A DNA stretch of 55,679 bases from JBLIRR01 sp049472395 (GTDB taxonomy: Bacteria > SZUA-182 > DTGQ01 > JBLIRR01), in NCBI GenBank assembly GCA_049472395.1, contig JBLIRR010000040.1, positions 1-55,679 of the forward strand, read 5' to 3'. The notes beneath the pieces are model-generated. The model was not told where the DNA came from. It did not search any database and saw only the letters and a list, made by a program, of their open reading frames with translations. This document shows, one piece after another, positions 43,492 to 52,700 of the stretch (positions are counted from its first letter, which is position 1; each line of letters opens with the position of its first letter). Made by a program: the position numbers and the translations under genes.

Positions 43492-44145
43492 ATGGCAAAA
43501 AATATGGATGAACAATTAAATAAGTTAAAGACCCTCCTCTTGGAAATGGCTAACCTTACTGAAGAGGCGATCTATAAATCTATTGAAGCTCTTAAAGACA
43601 ATAATGCTCAATTGGCTCTTAGAGTTGTTGAAGAGGATAAGCAGATTGACAGATTAGAGCTTATTATTGATGAAATGGCCATTGACCTTATAGCCCTTCG
43701 ACAGCCCGTGGCGACGGACTTAAGATTAATTATCGGTGTAATGAAGATAAACGCCGAATTGGAAAGGATAGCGGATTTATCGACAAATATATCTCACAGG
43801 GTTATTGAATTGGGCGACAAACCCTTACTTGAGCCTATGGTTAAAATCACTGAATTATCCCAAATCACACGAAAAATGGTAAAGGATGCAATAGATGCGT
43901 TTGTCCATCAGGATAAAAAGCTCGCAAAAGAGGTCATCCTCTCCGATCCTAAGGTGAATCAACTGAAAAATGATATTCAGCACCAGTTAGTATACGATTA
44001 TATGGTGAAAGACGGAGCATGTGCGCCACAGGCAGTTCCTTTGGTATTGACCGTTCGTCATCTGGAACGAATATCCGACCATGCGACCAATATCGCGGAA
44101 GATATCATCTATATCCTTCAATCACTCTGCGTGAGGCATCAATAA
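43492..44145 (+). CDS. phoU: PhoU-family phosphate signalling regulator
   Basis: The frame opens at 43414, but the ATG at 43492 follows AAGGAGTC and begins like other PhoU proteins (MAKNMDEQLNKLKTLLLEMA), giving 217 residues. Both three-helix PhoU repeats are present, each with the metal-binding E.I.D...N motif (ERIADLSTNI about 100 and ERISDHATNI about 195). PhoU damps signalling from the PstSCAB transporter to the PhoR kinase under phosphate sufficiency. None of pstSCAB, phoR or phoB is in this window. An 11-bp box array precedes the gene. It converges with the 44162 gene, 16 bases apart. Confidence 0.92.
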   Translation: MAKNMDEQLNKLKTLLLEMANLTEEAIYKSIEALKDNNAQLALRVVEEDKQIDRLELIIDEMAIDLIALRQPVATDLRLIIGVMKINAELERIADLSTNISHRVIELGDKPLLEPMVKITELSQITRKMVKDAIDAFVHQDKKLAKEVILSDPKVNQLKNDIQHQLVYDYMVKDGACAPQAVPLVLTVRHLERISDHATNIAEDIIYILQSLCVRHQ

Positions 44146-44161
44146 TAATTAACTATATTCT

Positions 44162-44476
44162 TTATCGTATTATGGACATACCGACAATTTCTTTCTGATT
44201 CTTATCGTTCAGTAGATACTTTAGTTCGACTTTCGAGTCTATTGTCACTTCATCCAGACTCATTTTAGAGCCCTGCATGCTTTTAATGACTATATGCGGA
44301 TTAACAAAGAAAAGGATTATTCTGCCATCTTCCATTTCCAATTCAATCTCAGCATCTTCATCCGGATGAAAATTAACAGACATAATGATTCCTTTTAATG
44401 ATTTTATTGCTTTTTCTTCATTCTGCTCTTGTGATGATAATTTTTTTTTGTCATTTTTTTTACTTTTACATTTCAT
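44162..44476 (-). CDS. Hypothetical 104-residue protein
   Basis: I do not recognise this protein. It has a Lys-rich N-terminus (MKCKSKKNDKKKLSSQEQ) followed by a beta-rich globular part (GIIMSVNFHPDEDAEIELEMEDGRIILFFV, with alternating hydrophobics, and KVELKYLLNDKNQKEIVGMSI) that could be a small beta-barrel of OB or SH3 type. There is no signal peptide or membrane segment. The ATG at 44476 is preceded by AAGGAG. Its promoter is box array C with a perfect TATAAT, so it probably belongs to the same regulon as phoU, with which it converges. Confidence 0.6.
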   Translation of the reverse strand: MKCKSKKNDKKKLSSQEQNEEKAIKSLKGIIMSVNFHPDEDAEIELEMEDGRIILFFVNPHIVIKSMQGSKMSLDEVTIDSKVELKYLLNDKNQKEIVGMSIIR

Positions 44477-44594
44477 GGTAGAAAACTCCTTGATTTATTA
44501 AAAATAAAGGTTTTATTTTATAATAAAATAATAATTACCTTTTTTGCTCCGAAAATACATGATTACTCCTTATAATTAAGTAACTTCATACAAA

Positions 44595-44647
44595 ATTATA
44601 TAGAGTAATCATTAGAGAAAGGTTAAAGTAATATTAAAAATTTTTAA
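44595..44647 (-). promoter_or_regulatory. Tandem 11-bp box array C with TATAAT -10
   Basis: Read on the minus strand, TTAA boxes at 44647, 44637 and 44626 and CTAAT at 44615-44611 are spaced 10, 11 and 11 bp. Ten bases later comes a perfect TATAAT (44600-44595). This is the clearest -10 of the series and has no -35 hexamer. It directs transcription to the 44476 start. Confidence 0.7.
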
Positions 44648-44730
44648 TATTCAAGAACTATACTACCCCCATTTTTAAGATCATGGCATACAACAGTCAA
44701 AATCATAATAGCTGAATTAGAAAAAAAATC

Positions 44731-46482
44731 TTATTCGGGGAAGAAATTTTTAAATTGTTCCTCATAGAGACGCCGGTATATCCCATTGCGTTTTATAACC
44801 AACTCTTTGTGATTGCCCTTTTCAAGTATTCTCCCGCTCTCAAATACAATTATTGTATCAGCGGATTGTATGGTTGAAAGACGGTGGGCAATAATAAAAG
44901 TGGTTCTCCCTTTCATTAAACGCTTCAGGGCATCCTGAATAAGATTTTCCGACTCAGAATCCAAAGAAGAAGTGGCTTCATCCAAAATTAAGATCGGTGC
45001 ATTCTTTAAAAAAGCTCTGGCAAGGGAAATTCTCTGTTTCTGTCCGCCGGAAAGCCTCACGCCCCCTTCACCAATATCCATTTGATAACCATGAGCCATC
45101 TTCACAATAAAATCATGAGCATTGGCAGAAATCGCCGCCTCTTTGACTTCTTCTTCGGTGCTGTCCGGTTTCCCCATGAGAATGTTTTCATAAATGCTCC
45201 CTGAAAATAACACAGGTTCCTGGGGAACTAAGGCGATCTTCCGGCGAAGGGAAATAAGTCTGAAATTACGAACATCCACATCATCGATATTGATGCTCCC
45301 CTCAGCCACATCATAAAAACGGGGGATGAGCTTTACAAAAGTAGATTTTCCCGAACCACTTCGACCAACCAAAGCCACAATATTCCCAGCGGAAACATCG
45401 AGGCTAATATCTTTGAGAATCATAAGGGATGGATCATATCCGAAACTGACCCGGTAAAATTGGATTTTGCCTTTCATTTTGACAATCTCTTTGGAATTGG
45501 GAGTATCGATAATTTCGGGTGAGGTGTTAAAAATATCAAAGATTCTTTCAATGGCGGATTGAGAATTGGCCAGGAGGATATTCAGATCGGTAAGCCGATT
45601 CAGGGGCTGATAAAACATACCGAGATAGGCATAAAACGCAGCCAATTCCCCCACTGTAAGATATCCCTGAATAACCTGCATAGCCCCATACCAGACGACC
45701 ACGACAGGGGCAATTGAAGTGAGAAATCCGATAATGGCTGCTGCCAAGGCATTATTCTTGATATTGGCTATTCGGTAAAACAGATAGGCCCGGTTTTCAT
45801 TGAAGAAATTGTTTTCTTCGGCTTTTTCCCTTGTATATGATTGAATAGTGGAGATCCCCTCCAGTTTTTCATGAACCTGGCCTGAAATCTCTTCCATTTT
45901 TTGCTGAGCGAGCCTGCTGGTGGTAAGAATACGTTTTTTGAAAAATTTATTGAAAATCACATATACAGGAAAAATCAGGATGGAAACCAATGCCAATCGC
46001 CAATTCATATAAAATAGGGCTGCGGTAATCAGCACTATGGAACTGGCATCCATAATCGTATTGGTAAAAGCCGCGCCAACAAAATTTTGGGCAATAGCAA
46101 TATCGCTGAGAAGCCTTGAAGCAATGGAACCTATTTTCCTTTTTTCATAAAATCCCAGGGACATCCTCTGTAAATGGACAAACAACTCATGGCGAAGGTC
46201 GAAAACGAGCATCTGTCCTGCTTGATCGGCTAAAAAAGAGCGATAAAATGTAAAAAACGCCCATAGAATATAGATCAGGAAAAGGGCAATAATTCTTTTA
46301 TTGATAAAAGCTATCTGAGGAGAAGAGCTGTCGAGCAGATGATTAATCACATCCTTGAGCACCCAGGGGAAGATGATAGGTATATTGTATTTCAATAAGC
46401 CGCAAATGGTTGCGCCTATAATCCACCACTTATATGGTTTGGCATACGAAAGAAATCTTTTAATTGAAGGATCTATCTTCAT
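44731..46482 (-). CDS. ABC exporter, MsbA-like (fused membrane and ATPase domains)
   Basis: The frame opens at 46554 inside groEL, but the ATG at 46482 gives the typical exporter start (MKIDPSIKRFLSYAKPYKWW) and 583 residues. Neither start has a clear ribosome-binding site. Six membrane helices (about 15-310) carry the ABC_membrane fold. The ATPase domain has Walker A (VGRSGSGKST), Q-loop (LVPQEPVLF), signature (LSGGQKQRISLARA), Walker B (ILILDEATSSLD) and H-loop (IIAHRLST). Family members flip lipid A core, lipids or drugs as homodimers. It lies 49 bases downstream of groEL on the same strand and may be co-transcribed. Confidence 0.85.
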   Translation of the reverse strand: MKIDPSIKRFLSYAKPYKWWIIGATICGLLKYNIPIIFPWVLKDVINHLLDSSSPQIAFINKRIIALFLIYILWAFFTFYRSFLADQAGQMLVFDLRHELFVHLQRMSLGFYEKRKIGSIASRLLSDIAIAQNFVGAAFTNTIMDASSIVLITAALFYMNWRLALVSILIFPVYVIFNKFFKKRILTTSRLAQQKMEEISGQVHEKLEGISTIQSYTREKAEENNFFNENRAYLFYRIANIKNNALAAAIIGFLTSIAPVVVVWYGAMQVIQGYLTVGELAAFYAYLGMFYQPLNRLTDLNILLANSQSAIERIFDIFNTSPEIIDTPNSKEIVKMKGKIQFYRVSFGYDPSLMILKDISLDVSAGNIVALVGRSGSGKSTFVKLIPRFYDVAEGSINIDDVDVRNFRLISLRRKIALVPQEPVLFSGSIYENILMGKPDSTEEEVKEAAISANAHDFIVKMAHGYQMDIGEGGVRLSGGQKQRISLARAFLKNAPILILDEATSSLDSESENLIQDALKRLMKGRTTFIIAHRLSTIQSADTIIVFESGRILEKGNHKELVIKRNGIYRRLYEEQFKNFFPE

Positions 46483-46531
46483 AACACGGGGAAAATTAAC
46501 AGAAAAATTTAGTGCCGTGGGATGAAATTTT

Positions 46532-48154
46532 TTAGTACATATCCTCCATTTCACCAGCGGGTTTAGGCGACTTGTTTTTTTCCTTTTTCTCCGTCACAAG
46601 ACTTTCAGTGGTAAGCATTAGTGCCGCAATGCTTGCCGCATTCTGAAGAGCGGTCCTGGTTACCTTTGTCGGATCAATAATACCCGCCTCTACTAAATCC
46701 TCAAAGCTGTTATTTTCAGCATTATATCCATAATTGCCATTTCCCTCTTTCGCTTTCCTCACAATGATGGAGCCTTCGGCTCCCGCGTTGTGGGCAATTT
46801 GCCGTATAGGCTCCTCAAGTGCTCTTTTTATGATATTTTTCCCAACCTCCTCATCACCCTCGAGTGTGAGCTGATCGAGTGCCGGCAATGTCCTCAGCAG
46901 TGCGATCCCTCCGCCAGGCACGATCCCTTCTTCCACAGCAGCGCGAGTCGCATGCATCGCGTCCTCGACACGTGCCTTTTTTTCTTTCATCTCGGTTTCT
47001 GTCGCTGCCCCCACATTAATGATAGCGACACCCCCAACGATTTTGGCAAGTCTTTCCTGGAGTTTTTCCTTATCATACTCAGAGGTGGTTGTATCGATCT
47101 GCGCTTTGATCTGTTTTACACGCGCCTTAATATCTTTTTGCGTGCCGTCGCCTTCAACGATGGTTGTATGATCTTTATCAACCGTGATTCTTTTTGCCTT
47201 TCCAAGATCATTGATTTTAATATTTTCCAATTTGATGCCAATATCTTCACTAATTACTTTACCCCCTGTTAAAATGGCAATATCCTCAAGCATCGCCTTT
47301 CTTCTATCACCGAATCCAGGAGCTTTCACCGCAGCGCACTGCAGTGTGCCACGCAATTTATTCACAACCAGCGTGGCCAAAGCCTCCCCTTCCACATCCT
47401 CTGCAACGATGAGAAGGGGCTTACCCATCTTCGCGATGTGCTCAAGGATGGGAAGCAGGTCCTTCATAGAACTGATCTTTTTCTCATGAAGGAGGATTAA
47501 GGGCTCTTGAAGAATTGTTTCCATTCTCTCCATATTCGTGACAAAGTAGGGGGAAATATACCCCTGATCAAACTGCATTCCTTCTACAATCTCCAAAAGA
47601 GTCTCGATGCCTTTGGCCTCTTCCACCGTAATGACCCCGTCTTTCCCCACCTTATCCATCGCGTCAGCGATAATATTACCGATTGTGTTGTCATTATTTG
47701 CGGAAATAGTCCCCACTTGAGAAATTTCTTTTTTTCCCTTTACCTCCTTAGAGATTTTCTTCAACTCCTCTACAACTTTCTTTACTGCCTTTTCAATTCC
47801 CCGCTTTAAGCCCATGGGATTTGCTCCTGCTGTGACGTTCTTAATCCCCTCTTGAAGGATACTCTGGGCTAAGATTGTTGCTGTGGTCGTTCCATCACCC
47901 GCAATAGTGCTTGTTTTGGATGCGACTTCCTTTACCATCTGAGCACCCATATTCTCATAGGGGTCCTTCAACTCAATCTCCTTGGCCACGGTTACCCCAT
48001 CTTTTGTAATCGTGGGGAAACCGAACTCTTTATTCAATACCACATTTCTCCCTTTTGGCCCCAAAGTCACCGCCACAGCCTTGGTCAATTCCTCCACCCC
48101 TCTGGCAATTGCATTTCTTGCATCTTCGCCAAACTTAAGCTGCTTTGCCGCCAT
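46532..48154 (-). CDS. groEL: Chaperonin GroEL (Hsp60)
   Basis: The 540-residue protein is a full-length group I chaperonin: AAKQLKFGEDARNAIARGVE start, TLGPKGRNVVL, AGDGTTTATILAQ with the ATP-hydrolysing Asp, VVEGMQFDRGYIS-like EIVEGMQFDQGYISPYFV, and EEGIVPGGGIALLR. The C-terminus ends PKPAGEMEDMY and lacks the usual GGM repeats. No groES precedes it. Instead a 40-residue membrane peptide gene lies 43 bases upstream, and box array D precedes both. It may be a second, specialised GroEL copy. The ribosome-binding site is AAGGAGG. Confidence 0.97.
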   Translation of the reverse strand: MAAKQLKFGEDARNAIARGVEELTKAVAVTLGPKGRNVVLNKEFGFPTITKDGVTVAKEIELKDPYENMGAQMVKEVASKTSTIAGDGTTTATILAQSILQEGIKNVTAGANPMGLKRGIEKAVKKVVEELKKISKEVKGKKEISQVGTISANNDNTIGNIIADAMDKVGKDGVITVEEAKGIETLLEIVEGMQFDQGYISPYFVTNMERMETILQEPLILLHEKKISSMKDLLPILEHIAKMGKPLLIVAEDVEGEALATLVVNKLRGTLQCAAVKAPGFGDRRKAMLEDIAILTGGKVISEDIGIKLENIKINDLGKAKRITVDKDHTTIVEGDGTQKDIKARVKQIKAQIDTTTSEYDKEKLQERLAKIVGGVAIINVGAATETEMKEKKARVEDAMHATRAAVEEGIVPGGGIALLRTLPALDQLTLEGDEEVGKNIIKRALEEPIRQIAHNAGAEGSIIVRKAKEGNGNYGYNAENNSFEDLVEAGIIDPTKVTRTALQNAASIAALMLTTESLVTEKKEKNKSPKPAGEMEDMY

Positions 48155-48197
48155 TTCTTAACCTCCTTATATTAATTAGTCTTATAAATATAACTAC

Positions 48198-48320
48198 TTA
48201 TTTTTCTTCTTTATTTTTGTCATGATGGTTGTGACGACCTTTATATCCCACATAAATGAAAAACCAGATAGTAGCTATGAAAAGAATATAAATTGGCCAG
48301 TTTCGTTTGAAATCGAACAT
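48198..48320 (-). CDS. 40-residue single-pass membrane peptide upstream of groEL
   Basis: The frame runs from an ATG at 48320 with an AAGGAG ribosome-binding site 9 bases upstream. The product is MFDFKRNWPIYILFIATIWF..., with one hydrophobic segment (about 8-25) and a basic, His-rich tail (YKGRHNHHDKNKEEK). The positive-inside rule is ambiguous because both ends are charged. It occupies the place where groES would normally be and shares box array D with groEL. I know no family for it. The good start, clean transmembrane pattern and operon position support it being real. Confidence 0.65.
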   Translation of the reverse strand: MFDFKRNWPIYILFIATIWFFIYVGYKGRHNHHDKNKEEK

Positions 48321-48382
48321 GCTTTGATTCTCCTTTTAAAATATTTTTCACTTCTGCAGATCTTTTACTCTTATATTAAGAT

Positions 48383-48435
48383 ATAATAACAACTATAAAT
48401 TAGGGGAAGATTAAAATTGAATTAAAATTTTTTAA
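48383..48435 (-). promoter_or_regulatory. Tandem 11-bp box array D with -10 (membrane peptide and groEL)
   Basis: Read on the minus strand, TTAA boxes at 48435, 48425 and 48414 and CTAAT at 48403-48399 are spaced 10, 11 and 11 bp. Ten bases later comes TATTAT (48388-48383). It points to the 48320 start. It has the same internal spacing as arrays C and E. Confidence 0.62.
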
Positions 48436-48562
48436 TTTAGTGTGATTATCACCTGCACTATCATAATAGATAAGGAGAATAGCCATACTTTTTTTCATTT
48501 TTCACCCGTCTTATTACTATCAGTTAAATTGTATAATGTTCAGGTTAATGCGCAGCAAAAAG

Positions 48563-48603
48563 CAGCAATTCTCCGTGTTATATGCGCACAATCAGAATTG
48601 CTG
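48563..48603 (+). repeat. Inverted repeat in the sigma-factor leader
   Basis: CAGCAATTCT (48563-48572) pairs with AGAATTGCTG (48594-48603) across a 21-base loop, ending 24 bases before the sigma-factor ATG. The arm sequence is identical to the first ten bases of the terminal repeats of the element at 4789-4953. It could be a translational control hairpin or a trace of such an element. Confidence 0.55.
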
Positions 48604-48627
48604 GGTGAGGAGAGAGAGGTTTACAAG

Positions 48628-49611
48628 ATGAGATTTGAGCTAAGCCATTATGAAGAAATGGAAGAAGAGGGAGATTACGTGAATAACGGGTATGATGTGA
48701 GGGACGATTCACAAAAAGAGAGAGATTCGGATTATGATTCCGAGGCTGAAGAATTAAGGGAGAGGGGGAGCGCTCATGAGCGCAATCGTAATATTAAAGC
48801 ATATTTTAGAGAAATATCGAAAATTCCGCTTCTTTCAAAGGAGAAAGAAAAAGAGTATTTATTAAGAATTGCTCATGGAGATAAAGAGACTAAAGAGAAA
48901 ATGATTGAGGCTAATTTACGCCTTGTGGTTAATATTGCCAAGAAATATGTGAACCGTGGCCTGCCTTTTTCAGATTTAATCCAGGAAGGAAATATCGGAT
49001 TAATCAAAGCAGTTGAGAAATTTGACGTTGTATTTAACGTAAGATTTAGCACATACGCGACCTGGTGGATACGACAGAGTATCATAAGAGCGCTCGTGAA
49101 TAAGGTGGGCACTGTTCGAATTCCCGTGCATACTGCGGAGGAGCGGAAGTTATTGATTAAGGTGCGGGAGAAGCTGCGTGTGAAAAATCAAAAGGAGCCG
49201 GCTCTTCATGAGCTTGCAGAAGCATTAAACATGTCCGTGGAAAAGATACAACAACTCTTAAATTCACTTCATGAGTCTATTCATATGGAAGAGCTTCTCA
49301 TTGACACGAATAATCAAAAAAGAAATAGCTATGTTATGGAAGATAAACAGAAAATTTCGGCTCTTGATAAACTCATCAGCGATGATTTAAAGGAAGAGAT
49401 ACAAAAGGTATTATGCGCACTGCCAAAGAGAGAACAGAGAGTCATTGAAATGAGGTTTGGGTTTGAATCATCAGAGGGAAAAACATTGGAAGAAGTGGGA
49501 GATAAGTACCATCTCTCAAGAGAAAGAATCAGGCAGATTCAAAATCAAGCCCTCCTTATGCTGAAACACGCTCACAACATACGACCATTATTTGACTTCC
49601 TTAAAAATTAG
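48628..49611 (+). CDS. RNA polymerase sigma-70 family factor (RpoD/RpoS-like, lacking region 1.1)
   Basis: The frame opens at 48442, but upstream residues look random. ATG 48628, after AGAGAGG, gives 327 residues. An acidic N-terminus is followed by region 1.2 (NIKAYFREISKIPLLSKEKE), region 2 (RLVVNIAKKYVNRGLPFSDLIQEGNIGLIKAVEKF, then FSTYATWWIRQSI), region 3 (RIPVHTAEERKLL) and region 4 (LPKREQRVIEMRFGFES, LEEVGDKYHLSRERIRQI). The size and absence of region 1.1 resemble RpoS-type group 2 factors, so a stress or stationary-phase role is possible. A likely extended -10 (GTATAAT, 48531-48537) and a hairpin lie in the leader. It is divergent from the groEL operon. Confidence 0.88.
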   Translation: MRFELSHYEEMEEEGDYVNNGYDVRDDSQKERDSDYDSEAEELRERGSAHERNRNIKAYFREISKIPLLSKEKEKEYLLRIAHGDKETKEKMIEANLRLVVNIAKKYVNRGLPFSDLIQEGNIGLIKAVEKFDVVFNVRFSTYATWWIRQSIIRALVNKVGTVRIPVHTAEERKLLIKVREKLRVKNQKEPALHELAEALNMSVEKIQQLLNSLHESIHMEELLIDTNNQKRNSYVMEDKQKISALDKLISDDLKEEIQKVLCALPKREQRVIEMRFGFESSEGKTLEEVGDKYHLSRERIRQIQNQALLMLKHAHNIRPLFDFLKN

Positions 49612-49618
49612 TATAGGA

Positions 49619-49687
49619 GCGAAGCTCCGCCTCAAGCCAACAAGTTTAGAGGCTTTTCGGCGAAGCTTCGCGATGCTGGTTACTGGG
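49619..49687. repeat. Dispersed intergenic repeat, copy 2
   Basis: GCGAAGCTCCGCCTCAAGCC through TTTTCGGCGAAGCTTCGCGA to GCTGGTTACTGG matches copy 1 at 43044. The arms GCGAAGCTCCGCC and GGCGAAGCTTCGC are near-complementary and could form a hairpin. It fills the gap between the convergent sigma-factor and propeller genes, where it may act as a terminator. Confidence 0.65.
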
Positions 49688-49700
49688 TTATAAATTACGG

Positions 49701-52700
49701 CTATAGGCTTTTAACCCATAAGCCTGAATAACCAAGAGATACAAATCCCTTATCAGTGTTAAATACTATTTTCCAGCTATAACCGGGGGTAAACGCATCA
49801 AGTATGGGCTGCTGCGGATTTGTAACGCTATAGCATCCGACACCGCCATTGCTGTTGATGAAAATCTTACCTCCTTTCGCCCCAAGCATATCCACACTAA
49901 TGCCTTCCATTGAGTGTGTATAGGGAACTAACTTTTCAGGATTGGAAAGATCAATGATCATAAATTCGTTCTTTCCTCCGTAATAGTATGGATAGGAGGA
50001 TGAAACACGCACATCATAGAGCACAGGACCGCCATAATACCTGAAATATCCCGCTCCGGCAAGATAGGCATAGCGTCCGTCAATGATTGCAGTGTATGAT
50101 GAGGTGCCCTCCAATTCCACGGTATCAAACAAGTATGCCGTATCGCCCACAATCTTTACTACATTGAATGTGTAATCCTGCAGATAAGGATCATCTTTCT
50201 CAGATGACCATGTGCTATCAATTGTGTAAACAAAATCTCCCGTATCATCAACACCCACACAATATCCTGGAATATTGATTTTTTTCTGCTCGATAGGTTG
50301 TGAGGGATTGGACAAATTTATCCTCGATAAATAATACTGGCTTCGGGGCCGTTTCTGTTCATCTTCACCAATACTTTGGCTATAGGAGAAATAGAACATC
50401 CCATTCTTCGCAAAACAGGTTCGAGGAGGCGCTTCATCAAAAGGAACCTCGGCTGTTATACCAGGTTTATCAGGTTGTGAAAGGTCTACGACTATAAATC
50501 CGCTAAATTCTTTTTGCTCTGTATCTCCTTGCTCAACCTCAGCGTAAAGGTAGGGATAGTAATACGGCTGAGCCTTATTAAATACGAATACATCCTTTTT
50601 CATCTGCACCACATTATAGCGGATATAGGAGGAAACAGGCAGGCTGCCTTCAAGTGGCCTTATATCTTGATAGAATCCAGGAATCTCCAATGAGCCGCGT
50701 TCACGGGGTTTTGTTACATTTGTAAAATCAATGATCCGGATTGTTGTGCTCTCAACCGTCCGGTAGATTTCCTGTGGCTTCACTATGACCGGCTCTTCGG
50801 TTGACACTGTCACTGGCTCGGAGATGGGCTCAGAGAAAGATTCAACATGTGGTATGAGCATATACACGAGGTTTCCGTTGCCGGTAATAGTAGGCATATT
50901 TTGTGAATCAAGCTTAAGCTCACTTACCACAGGCCCATCTTCAGGATCAGAGAGTGGGACGGCGCTTAACATGTAGCCCCCAGAGCTTTCGCCGATAAGC
51001 CGAACAACATACCCGTTGCTGAGGGGAATAGCATCGATAATATTGAGGGCCAGGGTGGCAGATGCAACTATTCTGGGATTATCACGGTCTTCGGCACTTA
51101 TTACCTGGATCTCCTCAGAAGAGACAGAGAAGAGGTAATCCTCGACACTGCGGCTTCTCAGCACGCTGCCCTTCTGGCTCACCCAGCCACGGGCTTTTAG
51201 ATCATTATCCGTATAGTCGATAAGCTGCAATCTATTATCATAGTATGAGGTCCCCTCAGAATAGGTATACGTAGAGTAGGGCAATAAAATAAGTCCAATC
51301 TCATCAAGAATAGTAAATGCTTTTACATCTCCATAGGCCCCGGAGGTGCTCCAGCCTTCCTTATCACCAAATGAGACACGTTTCATCAATAAGGGGTTCC
51401 CGGGATCACTTACGTCAAAGAGGGAAACAGATACCATGCGGCCGGCGGTATCATCAACTCCCAGGGTAACAAGCCGATCTCCCCGCGGTTCAATATGGGT
51501 CGACCACCCGGAAACTTCAAGCTCTCCCTTGACCTGAGGATTGTAAGGATCGCCCAGATCGATAACCCACAAAGGATCAATCCGTTCAAAAGTAACCATG
51601 TAAGCATGCTCCCCATCAAATCGAGTGGCAAATAACTGTTCACCCTCCCCCAGCATGAGAGAGCTTATGAGGTGAGGAGTATCAGGTTCCGTGAAATCTA
51701 TGACATAAAGGTTGCTGATGCCGCCCTTCTCGGTCCACTCATAGGTGCAGATCCGGAAATATCCATTATAAAAATCCATTTTGAATTTATCTTCCACACT
51801 TCCTCTCACAAGTATTGAGCCACGGACATTGATAAGGCCCTTTGGATCATTGATATCTGCATAGGTAACTTCCGTATTCGTGTCAGGATGGTTATACTGC
51901 GTTGATTCTACAAATATTGCCTTGTCGGTGACATGAATATTATTGGTAAATCCTTCAAAATTTATGCGATCCACCTCCCGGATATTGAGCGGGTCCGAAA
52001 TGTCGATTGAAAGAATGGATATCTGTTGCTGCGGTTCTTCAGGTGGAATGTAGTCTGGCGCGATTATATCAGGGGATACTGTGGATACGGCTTCTTCTGT
52101 ATTTATTGGTACTGCGGAGGGCACGTCCCCTCCAGCGCTCACTCCGGAGTCCTCGACAAGCAATGGCACTGTCACTGCCACTGGCTCTTCAACAAAGCCA
52201 CGAACATAAGGGCCATAAGGCCCATAGTAATATGCGTATTCGGATGCCACTACATAGAGTATGGTGCCAACAATACGGGAATCCGTCACGCTCCCCTCAA
52301 CATCAAAGGAGCTTATGACCGAAGGGGTTGACTTGTCGCCAATATTCATCACTATAACCCTGCTGAGAATAGGAGCAGTGGTGGGAATGAAGGCGTCCTC
52401 TTGTGGTTGGATTTTAAAAATATCGGTTGAGTAATAAGGATCAGTGTTGATATAATTCACAATAATATATGCTCGTTCATCACGTATATACATATCTATG
52501 GGCGTGCCAACGGATTCGAGAGGGGTTTTGCTCAGAATAACGGGAAAGCGCGGATCACTTATATCACAGATAATGAGCCCACGGTAGCTATTGAGCAGGT
52601 AAAGGTAAGTACCCTCAATCTTGATAATATCCGCTTCTTCAATCTCCCGCGCAACCTGGTCAGCCGTTTCCCGTGCCACTTCTCCCGGAGCCATCGCGCC

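Noticed and set aside
44687..44716. Possible second copy of the 4789 element end (AACAGTCAAAAT followed by AATAGCTGA)
   Set aside because: Only about 12 bases match exactly and no partner arm is present.
46790..47272. Plus-strand frame of 160 codons inside groEL
   Set aside because: Antisense shadow of a highly conserved gene.
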